DNA from: Vibrio marisflavi CECT 7928
GTDB taxonomy: Bacteria > Pseudomonadota > Gammaproteobacteria > Enterobacterales > Vibrionaceae
Length of the DNA stretch: 64,000 bases
NCBI RefSeq assembly: GCF_921294215.1
Contig: NZ_CAKLDM010000002.1
Location: forward strand, 930,001 to 994,000
Direction: 5' to 3'
The translations under genes were made by a program, and so were the position numbers. Within the stretch, counting starts at the first letter, position 1, and each line of letters opens with the position of its first letter. The notes beneath the pieces were generated by a model. The model made no database searches. It saw only the letters and a list, made by a program, of their open reading frames with translations, and was not told the DNA's origin. Below, in pieces: positions 35,636-46,048 of the stretch.

Positions 35636-37537
35636 CTAACTACGCTCAGGAAATCTGACTGTTTTACCTTCTCCAGTCAGCAGCTGTACACTTACGGGCT
35701 TGCCTTTTTCATCAAGCTTTAACTCCCCAATTGCGCTTTGATTGATGAGACGACGAAACCCAGCAGTATCAGGATCGCGTTTCTTTATTAACAGACGTTT
35801 TCGCTTTGTAAACAAGTTGAGAAAAGAATAGGGAGAATAAAGTAGCCGATCGAGAGTATCACAAACTTTTAGTAATGGTTCTGGGAATTGATTTTTTAAA
35901 CCACTGCAGGTGATCTGGAAAATATTCGGACTACTTTTGCTATGTCGAAGTTTAATGTCATAAGCAAACGAGTAGTGGACGTCACCAGATAATATAACGA
36001 AATTGGTTGGCGTTTTCGTGTGAGTGAAGATGCTCAGTAACGTGTTTGCCGAGCCCGGGTGTGCCATCCAGTTTTCTGCATCGATTAATAATGGTTGACC
36101 TGCCCATGTCATAATACGTTGTAACGTTTCTATAAACTTGACGCCAAACATTGGCGCAGCAGAAACAATGACCACCTTACTTTCATGAAGGAGCTCTTGC
36201 TGTAGCTCAACTAGTGCTTCCCAGTCCATAAGCCCGGACGGTTTGTTCATTTTTGATTCTGACCGCCAGCGCCGTGTGCGTGTATCTAAAACCACAACCT
36301 TAGGCAATGTGGGTATTGTATAGTGCCAGCTTTCAAACTTGTTTAAATGCTGAATAAACGCATTTTGGTTGGTTGTTGAAGGTGATGTGAAGTAGGTTTT
36401 CGCCAAATGAACAAAATGGTCATCAAAGTTGTTAGGCTCATTCCCCCAGCCTTGGCAGAGCCAATAGCTGATTAGTCCATTTCCTATTACCCTTTGAGAT
36501 AGCTTGTTTTCACTCACTGCTTTCTCCCAGCCAACTGTTAAGTTCCAATCATCGGTGACATCATGATCATCAAAAATCATGTAGGTTGGAATATGCGCCA
36601 TGAGCCTGCGGCTATGTGCTAACCCTGAAATGAAACTTTCTAAATGTTCTTTTTCTGATGCCCACTTTTCTAGCCCTTGCTTTACTTGGTTCGATGCTTG
36701 GTTGGTATCAATTTCTAGTGAATTTAAATTGACCCGTGACCAAAGCTCTGGCGACCAAACCAGCAAATACATGGCAAAAAACTCTGAAAATGAAATTAAA
36801 TGGTTAACACAATTTTGCGAGGTGAAAATTGGTTTCGGTGTATTAGAAATAATACGTCTTAACAGCCCATTATGACTTTGGGTGGTAGGTAAAATTGAGT
36901 ATCGGCCGTAAATTGTGTCCGGGTGTCTATATAACTCATCGCTATTGTTAATAGGAGCTTGCTCGAATTCTTCTTTCGGCAACCCGAGTATATCGATAAC
37001 TTGATGGATTGCACAAAGCAAAGGCCCAGTTACATGGTCTGCATATATTTGATCGCCACTCATGATGAGCATATCTGGACGGTTTTCGAATGAAAGCTGA
37101 GCGACTTTTTGATCTGCTGCTATAAGCGCATCTTTTGCGTAGTGATTTGGGTTTCTGCAGGAACCGTGCAAGATATAGTCGGCTTTATTGGTGATTTGAA
37201 ATTCTAGAGCGTCTTCGTTGTCATAAAGTAGTTCGGGAGCAACAGCAGATAGACTACCTGACTGAGTGACAATATCGTACCTCAATGCCGTATTGGTGGG
37301 GAAATCACCGCGAGCTTGGATCAAGCTGACCCAAGCGCTGTCACCTACTTGAAATTGTTGGTATTGTGCAAGATTTTCTTGAAGAACAATTTCTTTTGAT
37401 TCGTTATGTGTCACCTCAAAGCGACCAGAGAGTTGTTGGCTTGTAACGAGCCAGATTATAATATCTTGGCTGGTCGTCTTACGTAGAATGGGGCCGGCTA
37501 ATATTACTGGTAGCGACTGGTACTGCTGTTCACTCAA
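35636..37537 (-). CDS. PhoD-like metallophosphatase without export signal
   Basis: A 633-residue protein with calcineurin-like metal motifs: HGSCRNPNH, MSGDQIYADHV, FDDHDVTDDW and ILSGDVHYSF. This matches the alkaline phosphatase D family. PhoD proteins normally carry a Tat signal; here the N-terminus (SEQQYQSLPVILAGP) has no signal, so the enzyme is likely cytoplasmic. Translation begins at TTG after AAAGGA. The substrate is unknown. It is transcribed alone. Confidence 0.85.
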   Translation of the reverse strand: MSEQQYQSLPVILAGPILRKTTSQDIIIWLVTSQQLSGRFEVTHNESKEIVLQENLAQYQQFQVGDSAWVSLIQARGDFPTNTALRYDIVTQSGSLSAVAPELLYDNEDALEFQITNKADYILHGSCRNPNHYAKDALIAADQKVAQLSFENRPDMLIMSGDQIYADHVTGPLLCAIHQVIDILGLPKEEFEQAPINNSDELYRHPDTIYGRYSILPTTQSHNGLLRRIISNTPKPIFTSQNCVNHLISFSEFFAMYLLVWSPELWSRVNLNSLEIDTNQASNQVKQGLEKWASEKEHLESFISGLAHSRRLMAHIPTYMIFDDHDVTDDWNLTVGWEKAVSENKLSQRVIGNGLISYWLCQGWGNEPNNFDDHFVHLAKTYFTSPSTTNQNAFIQHLNKFESWHYTIPTLPKVVVLDTRTRRWRSESKMNKPSGLMDWEALVELQQELLHESKVVIVSAAPMFGVKFIETLQRIMTWAGQPLLIDAENWMAHPGSANTLLSIFTHTKTPTNFVILSGDVHYSFAYDIKLRHSKSSPNIFQITCSGLKNQFPEPLLKVCDTLDRLLYSPYSFLNLFTKRKRLLIKKRDPDTAGFRRLINQSAIGELKLDEKGKPVSVQLLTGEGKTVRFPERS

Positions 37538-38012
37538 AGATATATCCTTTCTTTCATTTGCTCCAATAGATTAGATAAACGCTAACTTTATCCAATAAAC
37601 ACGATTTTAAACCAGTAAAAGAAATTTCTCTCGGTTGATAGCATAGGTTTTAAGTATTTTACCTAAATTTACAAATGCTTGGGAAGTTGGAGTGATGTGA
37701 GTGTTAGAGTTGTTATTCAAATTTACTGCTCTACCCAAAAAGGACAATTTAAGTCACCATTTGTTTGACGGTGCGTCGAGAGAACATGTATAGCTTGGTG
37801 TTATAGCATATGTGTCGATGTTATATTGTTTCAATTGATTGAGGCTTTTAACATTGAATTCAATACGATAAAGTTAAGATTTTTTGTTTCCAATACGAAA
37901 CTTAGTGATGTTAACTCAGTTTTATGCAAAAAGCTGATATGCAAATTTGATTTCACGCCTGCACGTATTAGTATTTCACATAATAAATATTACAAAAACG
38001 TGTGTTGGCAAA
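37538..38012. other. AT-rich intergenic region
   Basis: These 475 bases lie between a minus gene and plus genes. Short frames (for example 37826-38029) lack a ribosome-binding site and protein-like composition. No terminator or strong promoter was identified. Confidence 0.4.
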
Positions 38013-38252
38013 ATGAAACTACAAGATAGTTACCTACCTATTCTCTCTGCACAAATTCAATGTATTAATGAGCAACTTGACGGAGTAAAAAACGAACGCC
38101 TTTCTCTTATTCCCACTGCTGTCGATTACCGAATCGAAAAAATAGCAAGGGAAATCGAACGCCCACAGCCTGCGGCCATACTATTTCAAGGCCAAGGAGA
38201 TGCTTGTCATGTATTTCTAAATGGCTATCAATCTTTCTTTTTCACGGAGTGA
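38013..38252 (+). CDS. small soluble protein of unknown function
   Basis: A 79-residue frame starting at an internal ATG (MKLQDSYLPILSAQIQCINE), with a helical first half and a beta-like second half (AAILFQGQGDACHVFLNGYQ). The composition is protein-like, but the ribosome-binding site is weak. Upstream extension of the frame to 37947 is not supported. No family was recognised. Confidence 0.5.
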   Translation: MKLQDSYLPILSAQIQCINEQLDGVKNERLSLIPTAVDYRIEKIAREIERPQPAAILFQGQGDACHVFLNGYQSFFFTE

Positions 38253-38337
38253 TTGGGTCACGATTAGAAGAGGCGTACAAAAAAAGTAAACAAAGTGACG
38301 GGCTCTACTTAAAAACTATCTAAGTAACTGATATAAC

Positions 38338-39165
38338 GTGCTTGGCTATTTAAACAAGGCAGGTTATCAAGTGAACTACGATAAAGAGTATGATGTTAAC
38401 GGCATCGTCCAGTTTGACGCAGCAACGGAACTACTAAAACTTATTCCAACTAATGCTAAGCGTGTGCTTGACGTTGGTTGTGGTTCCGGTCGCGTGACTA
38501 GCAGGATTCAAGATTACACTAGCGCTGAAAAGTTACTGGCGATCGATCAATCTCAGCAGATGATCCATGAAGCAAGCCTTGCATATTCGCATACCTCTAT
38601 AAGCTTCACACATTGTCCGATAGAAAGTTTTAATGACGGTTTTCAAGAAAATGGGACTGCGGGTTTTGATTTAGTTACTTCGAACTCTTCGTTTCAGTGG
38701 TTTAGAGACCATACACTAGCACTAAAAAATATTCGCAATTCATTATCTGATAAAGGAAGATTTGTTGTTCAAACACCATGTCGGGAAAACTGGTGTCCGA
38801 CAATTGTGAATATGATCGAACGATTTTTCTCTGAATGCCATCCAGAACTGAAACCGTATCACCATTTTCCGTGTATGCATTTGGAAGACGTTGAGTCATA
38901 CCAACAATTATTCGAAGAAAATGGCTTCGAAGTCACTGATATTTACATGAAAGAGTTTCAGTACAATTTATCGCCGAGTGATTTTGTTCGTGTGTTCAAA
39001 TCGGGCGCTTATAAAGTTTATAGCTATCAAGAGTGGTTCACTACAGAGTTACCTAAAAGATATTCGACCGACTTACTTACCTATGTTGAGAGGTTTGCGA
39101 AAAGCCAAGATCAAATATCAATTACGATGCCAAGGGTGTTTGCTTCTATGGTCAAAGCGTTCTAA
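38338..39165 (+). CDS. class I SAM-dependent methyltransferase
   Basis: A 275-residue Rossmann-fold methyltransferase: motif I VLDVGCGSGRVT near residue 44, motif II LLAIDQSQQM, and a motif IV-like FDLVTSNSSFQWF, which resembles the trans-aconitate methyltransferase and BioC group. The substrate is not certain. GTG 38338 is the longest start; GTG 38371 (before NYDKEYDVNG) is also possible and lies after an AGG. Confidence 0.8.
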   Translation: MLGYLNKAGYQVNYDKEYDVNGIVQFDAATELLKLIPTNAKRVLDVGCGSGRVTSRIQDYTSAEKLLAIDQSQQMIHEASLAYSHTSISFTHCPIESFNDGFQENGTAGFDLVTSNSSFQWFRDHTLALKNIRNSLSDKGRFVVQTPCRENWCPTIVNMIERFFSECHPELKPYHHFPCMHLEDVESYQQLFEENGFEVTDIYMKEFQYNLSPSDFVRVFKSGAYKVYSYQEWFTTELPKRYSTDLLTYVERFAKSQDQISITMPRVFASMVKAF

Positions 39166-39239
39166 ATCAGAAAGCGAATAATGTGCTTGGCTTATGGTAC
39201 AATTCGCGCAGTTTTTTGTAGTTAACAATTGGATAAAGC

Positions 39240-42200
39240 GTGACATCCTCTCAATCAGACAATAATCGCCCGTCTTCTTCAAAGCCAGTCAAGAAAAACA
39301 ATGATATGGCTTCTCTTCGTAGTGCGCTAAATGAATGTATGCTCCGCGACCGCTTTCGTTTGAGTAAACGGATTCAAGGCGCTAGCAAGATTAAAAAGCC
39401 TGAAGCAAAAGCAGCAGTTTTTGATGAAATCGCGTTAGACATAGCTAAATCGATCTCTGAGGCTGAAACTAGAGGTGCGACGAAACATTTCATTGATTAC
39501 CCGGCAATATTACCAGTCAGCCAAAAGAAACAGGATATTGCTGACGCTATCAGCAACAATCAAGTTGTGATCATTGCAGGTGAAACCGGCTCGGGTAAAA
39601 CGACTCAGATCCCTAAGATTTGCGTTGAACTGGGACGTGGGAAATACGGCTTAATTGGCCATACTCAGCCCCGGCGCTTAGCGGCTCGATCGGTTGCTAA
39701 TCGTATTGCAGAAGAAATGAAATGTTCACTTGGTAGTTCGGTTGGTTACAAAGTACGTTTTAACGATCAGGTTTCTGAGTCCACACAAGTCAAATTAATG
39801 ACAGATGGCATACTGTTAGCGGAGATCCAACACGATAGATACTTAAATCAGTATGATACGATTATTATCGATGAGGCTCATGAGCGTAGTTTAAATATTG
39901 ATTTTATTCTAGGTTATCTAAAAGAGCTGATGCCAAGAAGACCAGATCTAAAAATCATCATAACCTCGGCAACCATTGACCCAGAGCGCTTTTCTAAACA
40001 CTTCAAAAATGCGCCCATTATTGAGGTTTCTGGGCGAACTTATCCAGTTGAAACTCGATATAAACCTCTCAAAGGTGAAGATGATTCCGATCGTGATCAA
40101 TTGGAAGGAATTTTTGACGCTGTTGACGAGTTATGTGATGAAGGGCTAGGCGACATCCTGATTTTCATGAACGGAGAGCGTGAGATTCGAGATACAGCAG
40201 ATGCACTGTCAAAACGAAACTTGAGAGATACAGAGATAGTACCTCTATACGCTAGGCTATCTGCGGGTGAGCAAAATAAAATATTTCAGCCTCACTCAGG
40301 GCGTCGTATCGTTCTTGCTACAAACGTTGCCGAAACCTCATTGACAGTACCGGGAATCAAATATGTTATTGACCCGGGGACAGCGCGAATTAGCCGCTAT
40401 AGTTACCGAACTAAAGTTCAGCGATTACCGATAGAGCCTATCTCTCAAGCCAGTGCGAATCAGCGTAAAGGTCGTTGTGGTCGTGTAGAGGAGGGGATCT
40501 GTATCCGCCTCTATTCCGAGGAGGACTTTGAATCTAGGCCAGAATTTACCGATCCTGAAATACTCAGAACTAACTTAGCATCTGTTATTTTACAGATGAC
40601 GTCGATTGGTTTGGGAGATATCCAAGCGTTCCCGTTTGTTGAAGCTCCTGACAACAAAAACATCCAAGATGGTGTGCGTCTACTGGAAGAGCTAGGGGCT
40701 ATTTCTGCAACGAAAGGCTCTGATACAAAGAGTAAATCTCAACATAAGTTAACTTCTACGGGGCGCCAGCTTGCTCGCTTACCGATAGATCCGCGATTAG
40801 CTAGAATGGTCATTGAAGCGCCAAAATATGGCTGCTTAAAAGAAATCATGGTCATCACTTCAGCACTTTCTATACAAGATCCAAGAGAGAGGCCTTCAGA
40901 TAAGCAGCAGTCATCGGACGACAAACATCGTCGCTTTTTCCACGAAGACTCGGATTTTATGACCTTTGTTAACTTGTGGAATTACTTGCAGAAACAACAG
41001 AAAGAGTTGTCTGGAAACCAATTCCGTAAGCAATGTAAACAAGAGTATTTGAACTACCTACGAGTGCGTGAGTGGCAAGATGTGTACTTTCAAATACATC
41101 AGGTTGTCCGCGAACTCAATTTCAAAATGAACGATGAAGCAGGGAGCTACGACGGCATTCATTGCTCGTTACTGGTTGGCCTTTTATCTCATATTGGCCT
41201 AAAAGATCAGGAAAAAAATCACTACCTTGGGGCTAGAAATGCGCGATTCCATATTTTTCCAGCCTCTGGATTGTTTAAAAAACAACCTAAGTGGGTGATG
41301 TCGGCAGAGCTTGTCGAGACATCGAAGTTGTGGGGACGAATTATTGCTAAGATTCAACCAGAGTGGGTTGAGCCTTTGGCAAAGCATTTAATCAAGCGAA
41401 GTCATAGTGAGCCACACTGGTCTAAAAAGCGTGCTGCAGTCATGGCTTATGAAAAAGTGATGCTCTATGGGATCCCGATTGTTGCTAAGAGATTGGTTAA
41501 CTATGGCAACATTGATGCTGCGACCAGCCGCGAAATATTTTTACGCAGTGCGTTAGTAGAAGGGGAGTGGGAAACGAAACACTCTTTTTTCAAACAAAAC
41601 CGTAAGTTGCTACAAGAAGTCGAAGAGTTGGAGCATAAGTCTCGTCGTAGAGACATATTGGTCGATGATGAAGAGTTGTTCCAGTTTTACGATCAACGTG
41701 TTAGCACAGAAGTAGTATCAGGGCGTCATTTTGATACTTGGTGGAAAAAAGCCAGTAAAGAGAACAAGGAGCTGCTGAACTTTGAAAAAGAAATGCTTTT
41801 CAAAGGCGATGCAAGCCACGTTACAGAGCTAGATTATCCAAATTTCTGGCACCAAAATGGTCTCAAACTAAAGCTTAGCTATCAGTTTGAGCCGGGTGAT
41901 GACAGTGACGGCGTCACGGTTCATATTCCATTGCCAATTTTAAACCAAGTAGAACCCGCAGGCTTTGATTGGCAGATCCCCGGTTTACGTCATGAATTGG
42001 TAGTCTGTTTAATTAAATCGTTGCCGAAGCCTGTGCGAAAAAACTTTGTACCAGCGCCAAATTATGCCGATGCTTTTATTGCGAAAGCTACTCCTCTTGA
42101 GGCTCCGCTGTTAGATAGCTTAGAAAAAGAGTTGCGTCGTATGACGGGGGTTGAAGTCATGCGAGAGGACTGGAACTTTGAGCAAGTACCAGAGCATCTA

Positions 42201-43190
42201 AAAGTAACATTTAGAGCTGTTGACCATCGCAATAGAAAGCTTAAAGAGAACAAGGATCTATTTGAGTTAAAAGAAAGCTTGAAAGACAAAGTTCAAGAAA
42301 CATTGTCAAAAGTTGCCGATGACGATATAGAGCAAAAAGGTTTGAGTACATGGAGTTTTGGCGAGCTACCTAAAGTTTATACTCAGAAACGTGGTGGATA
42401 TGACGTAAAAGCTTACCCAGCGATCGTAGATGGAAAAGATAGCGTGGAAGTTAAGCTTTTTGAGACTGAGCATGAGCAGCTTTTAGAAATGAAAGCTGGT
42501 CAAAGAAGGTTGATTCTACTTAACGTTCCATCGCCGATTAAATACCTGCATGCTAACTTGCCGAACAAATCTAAGCTCGGCCTGTACTTTAACCCATATG
42601 GTAAAGTGCTTGATCTTATTGATGATTGTATTGCTTGTGGTATCGACAAGCTGATAGAGGAAAAAGGCGGCCTCGTTTGGTTACCGGAAGAGTTCGAACA
42701 ACTAAAAGAGCATGTTAGAGCAGAGCTGAATGAGACGGTCGTCGACATTGCAAAGCAGGTTGAAACGGTCCTTACCACAGCTTTTCAGATAAACAAAAAG
42801 TTGAAAGGGAAAATCGACTTTACCATGGCGTTTGCGCTTTCTGACATAAAAGCGCAAATAGAAGGGCTGATATTTAAAGGGTTTGCAACTCAATCTGGCT
42901 GGAGAAAACTTCCTGATATTCTTCGCTATTTGAAAGCTGTTGAGAAAAGGATGGAGAAGCTGCCGATTGATCCGAATAAAGATCGCTTACATATGCTCAA
43001 GATTGAAGCTGTGGCAAACGATTACCGCGAGCTACAAAATAAAATTCCTAAAGGAGTCGCGGTTCCTGAAAATGTCAAAGCGATTCGATGGATGTTGGAA
43101 GAACTGAGAGTGAGTTACTTTGCTCAACAGCTGGGTACGCCATATCCAATATCGGATAAACGGATCAAAATCGCAATTGAAGAGTGTTAA
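39240..43190 (+). CDS. hrpA: ATP-dependent RNA helicase HrpA
   Basis: A 1316-residue DEAH-box helicase, matching E. coli HrpA (1300) in length and order. Walker A GETGSGKTT lies near 114-122, followed by DEAH in IIIDEAHERS, SAT in ITSATIDPERF, motif V (ATNVAETSLTVPG) and motif VI (QRKGRCGRVEEG). The helicase-associated and OB-fold regions follow, then the long C-terminal DUF3418 extension. HrpA works on mRNA and stalled ribosomes. Translation starts at GTG 39240. The gene seems to stand alone. Confidence 0.95.
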   Translation: MTSSQSDNNRPSSSKPVKKNNDMASLRSALNECMLRDRFRLSKRIQGASKIKKPEAKAAVFDEIALDIAKSISEAETRGATKHFIDYPAILPVSQKKQDIADAISNNQVVIIAGETGSGKTTQIPKICVELGRGKYGLIGHTQPRRLAARSVANRIAEEMKCSLGSSVGYKVRFNDQVSESTQVKLMTDGILLAEIQHDRYLNQYDTIIIDEAHERSLNIDFILGYLKELMPRRPDLKIIITSATIDPERFSKHFKNAPIIEVSGRTYPVETRYKPLKGEDDSDRDQLEGIFDAVDELCDEGLGDILIFMNGEREIRDTADALSKRNLRDTEIVPLYARLSAGEQNKIFQPHSGRRIVLATNVAETSLTVPGIKYVIDPGTARISRYSYRTKVQRLPIEPISQASANQRKGRCGRVEEGICIRLYSEEDFESRPEFTDPEILRTNLASVILQMTSIGLGDIQAFPFVEAPDNKNIQDGVRLLEELGAISATKGSDTKSKSQHKLTSTGRQLARLPIDPRLARMVIEAPKYGCLKEIMVITSALSIQDPRERPSDKQQSSDDKHRRFFHEDSDFMTFVNLWNYLQKQQKELSGNQFRKQCKQEYLNYLRVREWQDVYFQIHQVVRELNFKMNDEAGSYDGIHCSLLVGLLSHIGLKDQEKNHYLGARNARFHIFPASGLFKKQPKWVMSAELVETSKLWGRIIAKIQPEWVEPLAKHLIKRSHSEPHWSKKRAAVMAYEKVMLYGIPIVAKRLVNYGNIDAATSREIFLRSALVEGEWETKHSFFKQNRKLLQEVEELEHKSRRRDILVDDEELFQFYDQRVSTEVVSGRHFDTWWKKASKENKELLNFEKEMLFKGDASHVTELDYPNFWHQNGLKLKLSYQFEPGDDSDGVTVHIPLPILNQVEPAGFDWQIPGLRHELVVCLIKSLPKPVRKNFVPAPNYADAFIAKATPLEAPLLDSLEKELRRMTGVEVMREDWNFEQVPEHLKVTFRAVDHRNRKLKENKDLFELKESLKDKVQETLSKVADDDIEQKGLSTWSFGELPKVYTQKRGGYDVKAYPAIVDGKDSVEVKLFETEHEQLLEMKAGQRRLILLNVPSPIKYLHANLPNKSKLGLYFNPYGKVLDLIDDCIACGIDKLIEEKGGLVWLPEEFEQLKEHVRAELNETVVDIAKQVETVLTTAFQINKKLKGKIDFTMAFALSDIKAQIEGLIFKGFATQSGWRKLPDILRYLKAVEKRMEKLPIDPNKDRLHMLKIEAVANDYRELQNKIPKGVAVPENVKAIRWMLEELRVSYFAQQLGTPYPISDKRIKIAIEEC

Positions 43191-43313
43191 CCCAATAACA
43201 ACCCTCAAAAGGCATAATATTTGCTTGCTTGACTAGTAGCACTAAATTTTGACGGAAGACGGCAATCACGAATAACCAAAACGTATTGCCCAAAAAATAC
43301 TAGAGGGTTAATT

Positions 43314-43817
43314 ATGAAAAAAACACTTCTTGCATTAGCGTTGCTTGGGTGTTCAGCGACAGCGTCAGCAGAGTCATTAATATATGGTGGGGTCGATGTC
43401 GGTTCTTCCGATTTAGGTGGTGACAGTTCTACATCGTACGGTGTTCATGTTGGTACCAGCTTGAGTATGATCCCATTTCTGGGTTTGGAAGCGGGTTACC
43501 AAGACTTTGGTAAGTTCGATAGCTCTAACTATGACAATACCTCTGGCGAGTTGAAGGCAAACACTAAATATATTGCTCTTCGTCCTAGCTTAGAGTTAGG
43601 GCCACTGCAAGTTTATGCTAAGGCTGGATTGCATGACTATGAAATTGAAGCGACGAGTGGCAGTTACAATCAAAGCGAAGTCGATGGTTTTTATGGAATT
43701 GGGGCGAAATATTCCATTATGGGTCCATTGACTGTTGGGGCGAGTTACAACAACTTCAACTTCAAAAATGCCGATATGAAGTCTTATAACGTCAGCTTGT
43801 CTTTCCATTTCTTATAG
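43314..43817 (+). CDS. small outer-membrane beta-barrel protein
   Basis: A 167-residue protein with a signal peptide (ending SATASAES) and an eight-strand-like barrel (GGVDVGSSDLGG, FLGLEAGYQDFG, VYAKAGLHDYEIE, LTVGASYNNFNF). It ends SLSFHFL with a C-terminal aromatic-rich strand. It resembles OmpA-type or AcfA-like small porin-family proteins. A good GAGGG site precedes the ATG. Confidence 0.85.
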   Translation: MKKTLLALALLGCSATASAESLIYGGVDVGSSDLGGDSSTSYGVHVGTSLSMIPFLGLEAGYQDFGKFDSSNYDNTSGELKANTKYIALRPSLELGPLQVYAKAGLHDYEIEATSGSYNQSEVDGFYGIGAKYSIMGPLTVGASYNNFNFKNADMKSYNVSLSFHFL

Positions 43818-43836
43818 ACTTTAAGTGATAAAACGC

Positions 43837-43876
43837 AAAAACCGCACACCGATTTGATATTGGAGTGCGGTTTTTT
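43837..43876. terminator. bidirectional intrinsic terminator
   Basis: AAAACCGCAC and GTGCGGTTTT form the stem, with T-runs on both strands (TTTTTT after it on plus, TTTTTGCGTTTT on minus). It serves the outer-membrane gene and the convergent PTS gene. Confidence 0.85.
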
Positions 43877-43893
43877 ATTGGCTTCTACGTTGA

Positions 43894-45804
43894 CTAGCTA
43901 GTTGCCAGTACAGGTGTTGATTCAGTGTTTTCTAGCTTAGAAAGAATCAAACTTTCAGCATTGTGCATTGCCTCTTTGGTACCTACATCAATGCTTGGTA
44001 GGTGAGCAAATCGTTCTTTGTCTTTGATGGCGACATCATGGGCAAAGATAACAAATTGCGCGCCAGCAACATCGGCCTTACTAATCTTATTGTTGGTTCC
44101 ATTGGCACCTTGTGTTTCTACCTTTATTTTAACGCCCAGTTGATAAGCTGCTTTTTCAAGGCATTTAGCGGCTAAGAAAGTATGTGCTACGCCGGAAGGA
44201 CATGCTGTAATCGCAAGCACTTGCGCTTCTCCTTCGCCGACATATGAGTCAAACTCAGCTTCATTTACTGTTAGATCATCATCTTCTTCTACATTCTTTT
44301 TAAGTAACGCTACGATAATAGCGGTTGTTAGAGAGCCCGCAATCGTACCAATGATGTAACCCATTTTTCCGTCGACAACGGGTAGCACGATCCAGCCACC
44401 CCATGGAGCGTGGTTGATAACGTTAAACATGAATCCAGTGACGTTACCAACTATGCCACCAGCAACAATCGAAGGAATGACTCGGATTGGATCGGCAGCG
44501 GCGAAAGGTATTGCTCCTTCAGTAATACCAATCATGCCCATGATACCTGCTGCTTTGCCTGCTTCTTTCTCAAACTTTTTGAACTTTTTAGGGAAGAGAA
44601 TCGTTGCTAAGAACATTCCGAGAGGAGGTGTACAAATTGCAATCCCAACACCACCCATAAGCCAAGGTTGAGTGTTAACCTGAGTTTGGGCAAACAAGGT
44701 GGCGACTTTGTTGATAGGTCCACCCATATCAAACGCAGTCATTGCACCAAGAATGGTACCTAGCATGATTTTACCTGCTCCAGCCATGCTGGCTAACCAG
44801 TGGTTTAGCCCAGACATCATTAGAGCTATAGGTTGGCCAAATACCCACATCACCGCTGCACAAACGATAAAAGTACCGACAAGTGGATAGATAAAAATGG
44901 AACCGAGAGATGTCATGGTGTCAGGCAGCTTGATTCTCTTTAGCTGAGAGACGACGAAGCCTGCAAAGAAGCCAACAATAATAGCCCCTAGGAAACCCGT
45001 GTGGTAGTTCTGTACAGCAATCCATGATCCGATCATGCCTGGAGCTAAGCCCGGTTTGTCTGCAATCGAGTAGGATATGTAACCGCCAAGTACTGCGGTA
45101 AATAAGGTTAAGCCAGCAATACCCATGGTTGCGATGTCTTTTAACATTCCGCTATCTGGTACCGCCCCTTTACCTGAAATCATGACTGAAAGTGATAATA
45201 AAACACCACCAGCGACGATAAATGGAATCATATGCGACGTTCCGTAGAGTAGGTGCTCTTTAGTACGGCTCACTCTTGCTTTGAAATCGCTGGTTTTTTG
45301 TGGCTGCTGTTCAATATGTTCAGGCTTTTTATCCTTATGTTGAGTATGTTCGACTTTGTTTGTAGTCAGCAACTGTAGGGCTTCTGCTTGTGTTTTGGCA
45401 GCTTTGAGTTCGTCGATAAAACCATCTTCAACAAGCTTACTGGATATTTGTGCTAAGACTTCAATGTGATGGTTATCTTCACCATTTGGAGATGCAAGCA
45501 TAAAGAAAACACTAGAGGGTTCACCGTCTTCCGCTCCGTATTCAATTCCGTGTCGACTAATTCCTACAGCGACCGCAGGTTGCGCAACATACTCACTTTT
45601 TGCATGGGGGATAGCGATACCATCTTCGAAGCCAGTATTACCAATTTCTTCTCTTTCCCAGACATCTTGTAGATATTTGTTTTTATCTGAGAGCTTACCT
45701 GCTTGATACAAGATATCAGCCATTTCATTCAGCACTTCGCTTTTTGTTTTGGCCGCTAGGTCTAAGCAGATCAAATCTTTGTTTATTAGAGATTGGATTT
45801 CCAT
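43894..45804 (-). CDS. PTS fructose-type transporter, IIA-IIC-IIB fusion
   Basis: A 636-residue transporter that imports a sugar while phosphorylating it. Domain order is IIA (about 1-145, phospho-His67 in GIAIPHAKS), IIC (about 180-510, with MTAFDMGGPINKVA and GITEGAIPFAAADP), and IIB (528-636, phospho-Cys535 in ITACPSGVAHT). E. coli FruA has B'-B-C order without IIA. No fruB/fruK genes lie next to it, so it is a self-contained permease; fructose is the family default, not proven. No regulator gene adjoins. Confidence 0.92.
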   Translation of the reverse strand: MEIQSLINKDLICLDLAAKTKSEVLNEMADILYQAGKLSDKNKYLQDVWEREEIGNTGFEDGIAIPHAKSEYVAQPAVAVGISRHGIEYGAEDGEPSSVFFMLASPNGEDNHHIEVLAQISSKLVEDGFIDELKAAKTQAEALQLLTTNKVEHTQHKDKKPEHIEQQPQKTSDFKARVSRTKEHLLYGTSHMIPFIVAGGVLLSLSVMISGKGAVPDSGMLKDIATMGIAGLTLFTAVLGGYISYSIADKPGLAPGMIGSWIAVQNYHTGFLGAIIVGFFAGFVVSQLKRIKLPDTMTSLGSIFIYPLVGTFIVCAAVMWVFGQPIALMMSGLNHWLASMAGAGKIMLGTILGAMTAFDMGGPINKVATLFAQTQVNTQPWLMGGVGIAICTPPLGMFLATILFPKKFKKFEKEAGKAAGIMGMIGITEGAIPFAAADPIRVIPSIVAGGIVGNVTGFMFNVINHAPWGGWIVLPVVDGKMGYIIGTIAGSLTTAIIVALLKKNVEEDDDLTVNEAEFDSYVGEGEAQVLAITACPSGVAHTFLAAKCLEKAAYQLGVKIKVETQGANGTNNKISKADVAGAQFVIFAHDVAIKDKERFAHLPSIDVGTKEAMHNAESLILSKLENTESTPVLATS

Positions 45805-46002
45805 GATTCACTCACGTATTGGAATAATTGGGCACATTATTCATAGTGGTGATGTAAATAAAAACTAGAGGAGAGAAGCATTTACTGGAGTATTGTATCA
45901 CTTAAGGCTTTTTGTGATTTAGACCAACCAGCAATGACATCTTTTTAGAATTATAGTAATAAAACTATCAATTTATAAAGGGGGTGAAACATTGATGACT
46001 AT

Positions 46003-46040
46003 TGAACAAATAGCCCTTATTGACGTAAAACGATAAGGGC
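46003..46040 (-). terminator. terminator after ribB
   Basis: On the minus strand GCCCTTAT pairs with ATAAGGGC around a 12-base loop, followed by the AT-rich ATTTGTTCAAT. Confidence 0.6.
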
Positions 46041-46048
46041 CGAGAGTC

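Noticed and set aside
37826..38029. 67-residue plus frame
   Set aside because: It has no ribosome-binding site, an AT-driven composition, and overlaps the start of the more protein-like frame at 38013.
40739..40924. Minus frames inside hrpA and other long genes
   Set aside because: They are shadows of strong plus-strand coding and show no motifs or ribosome-binding sites.
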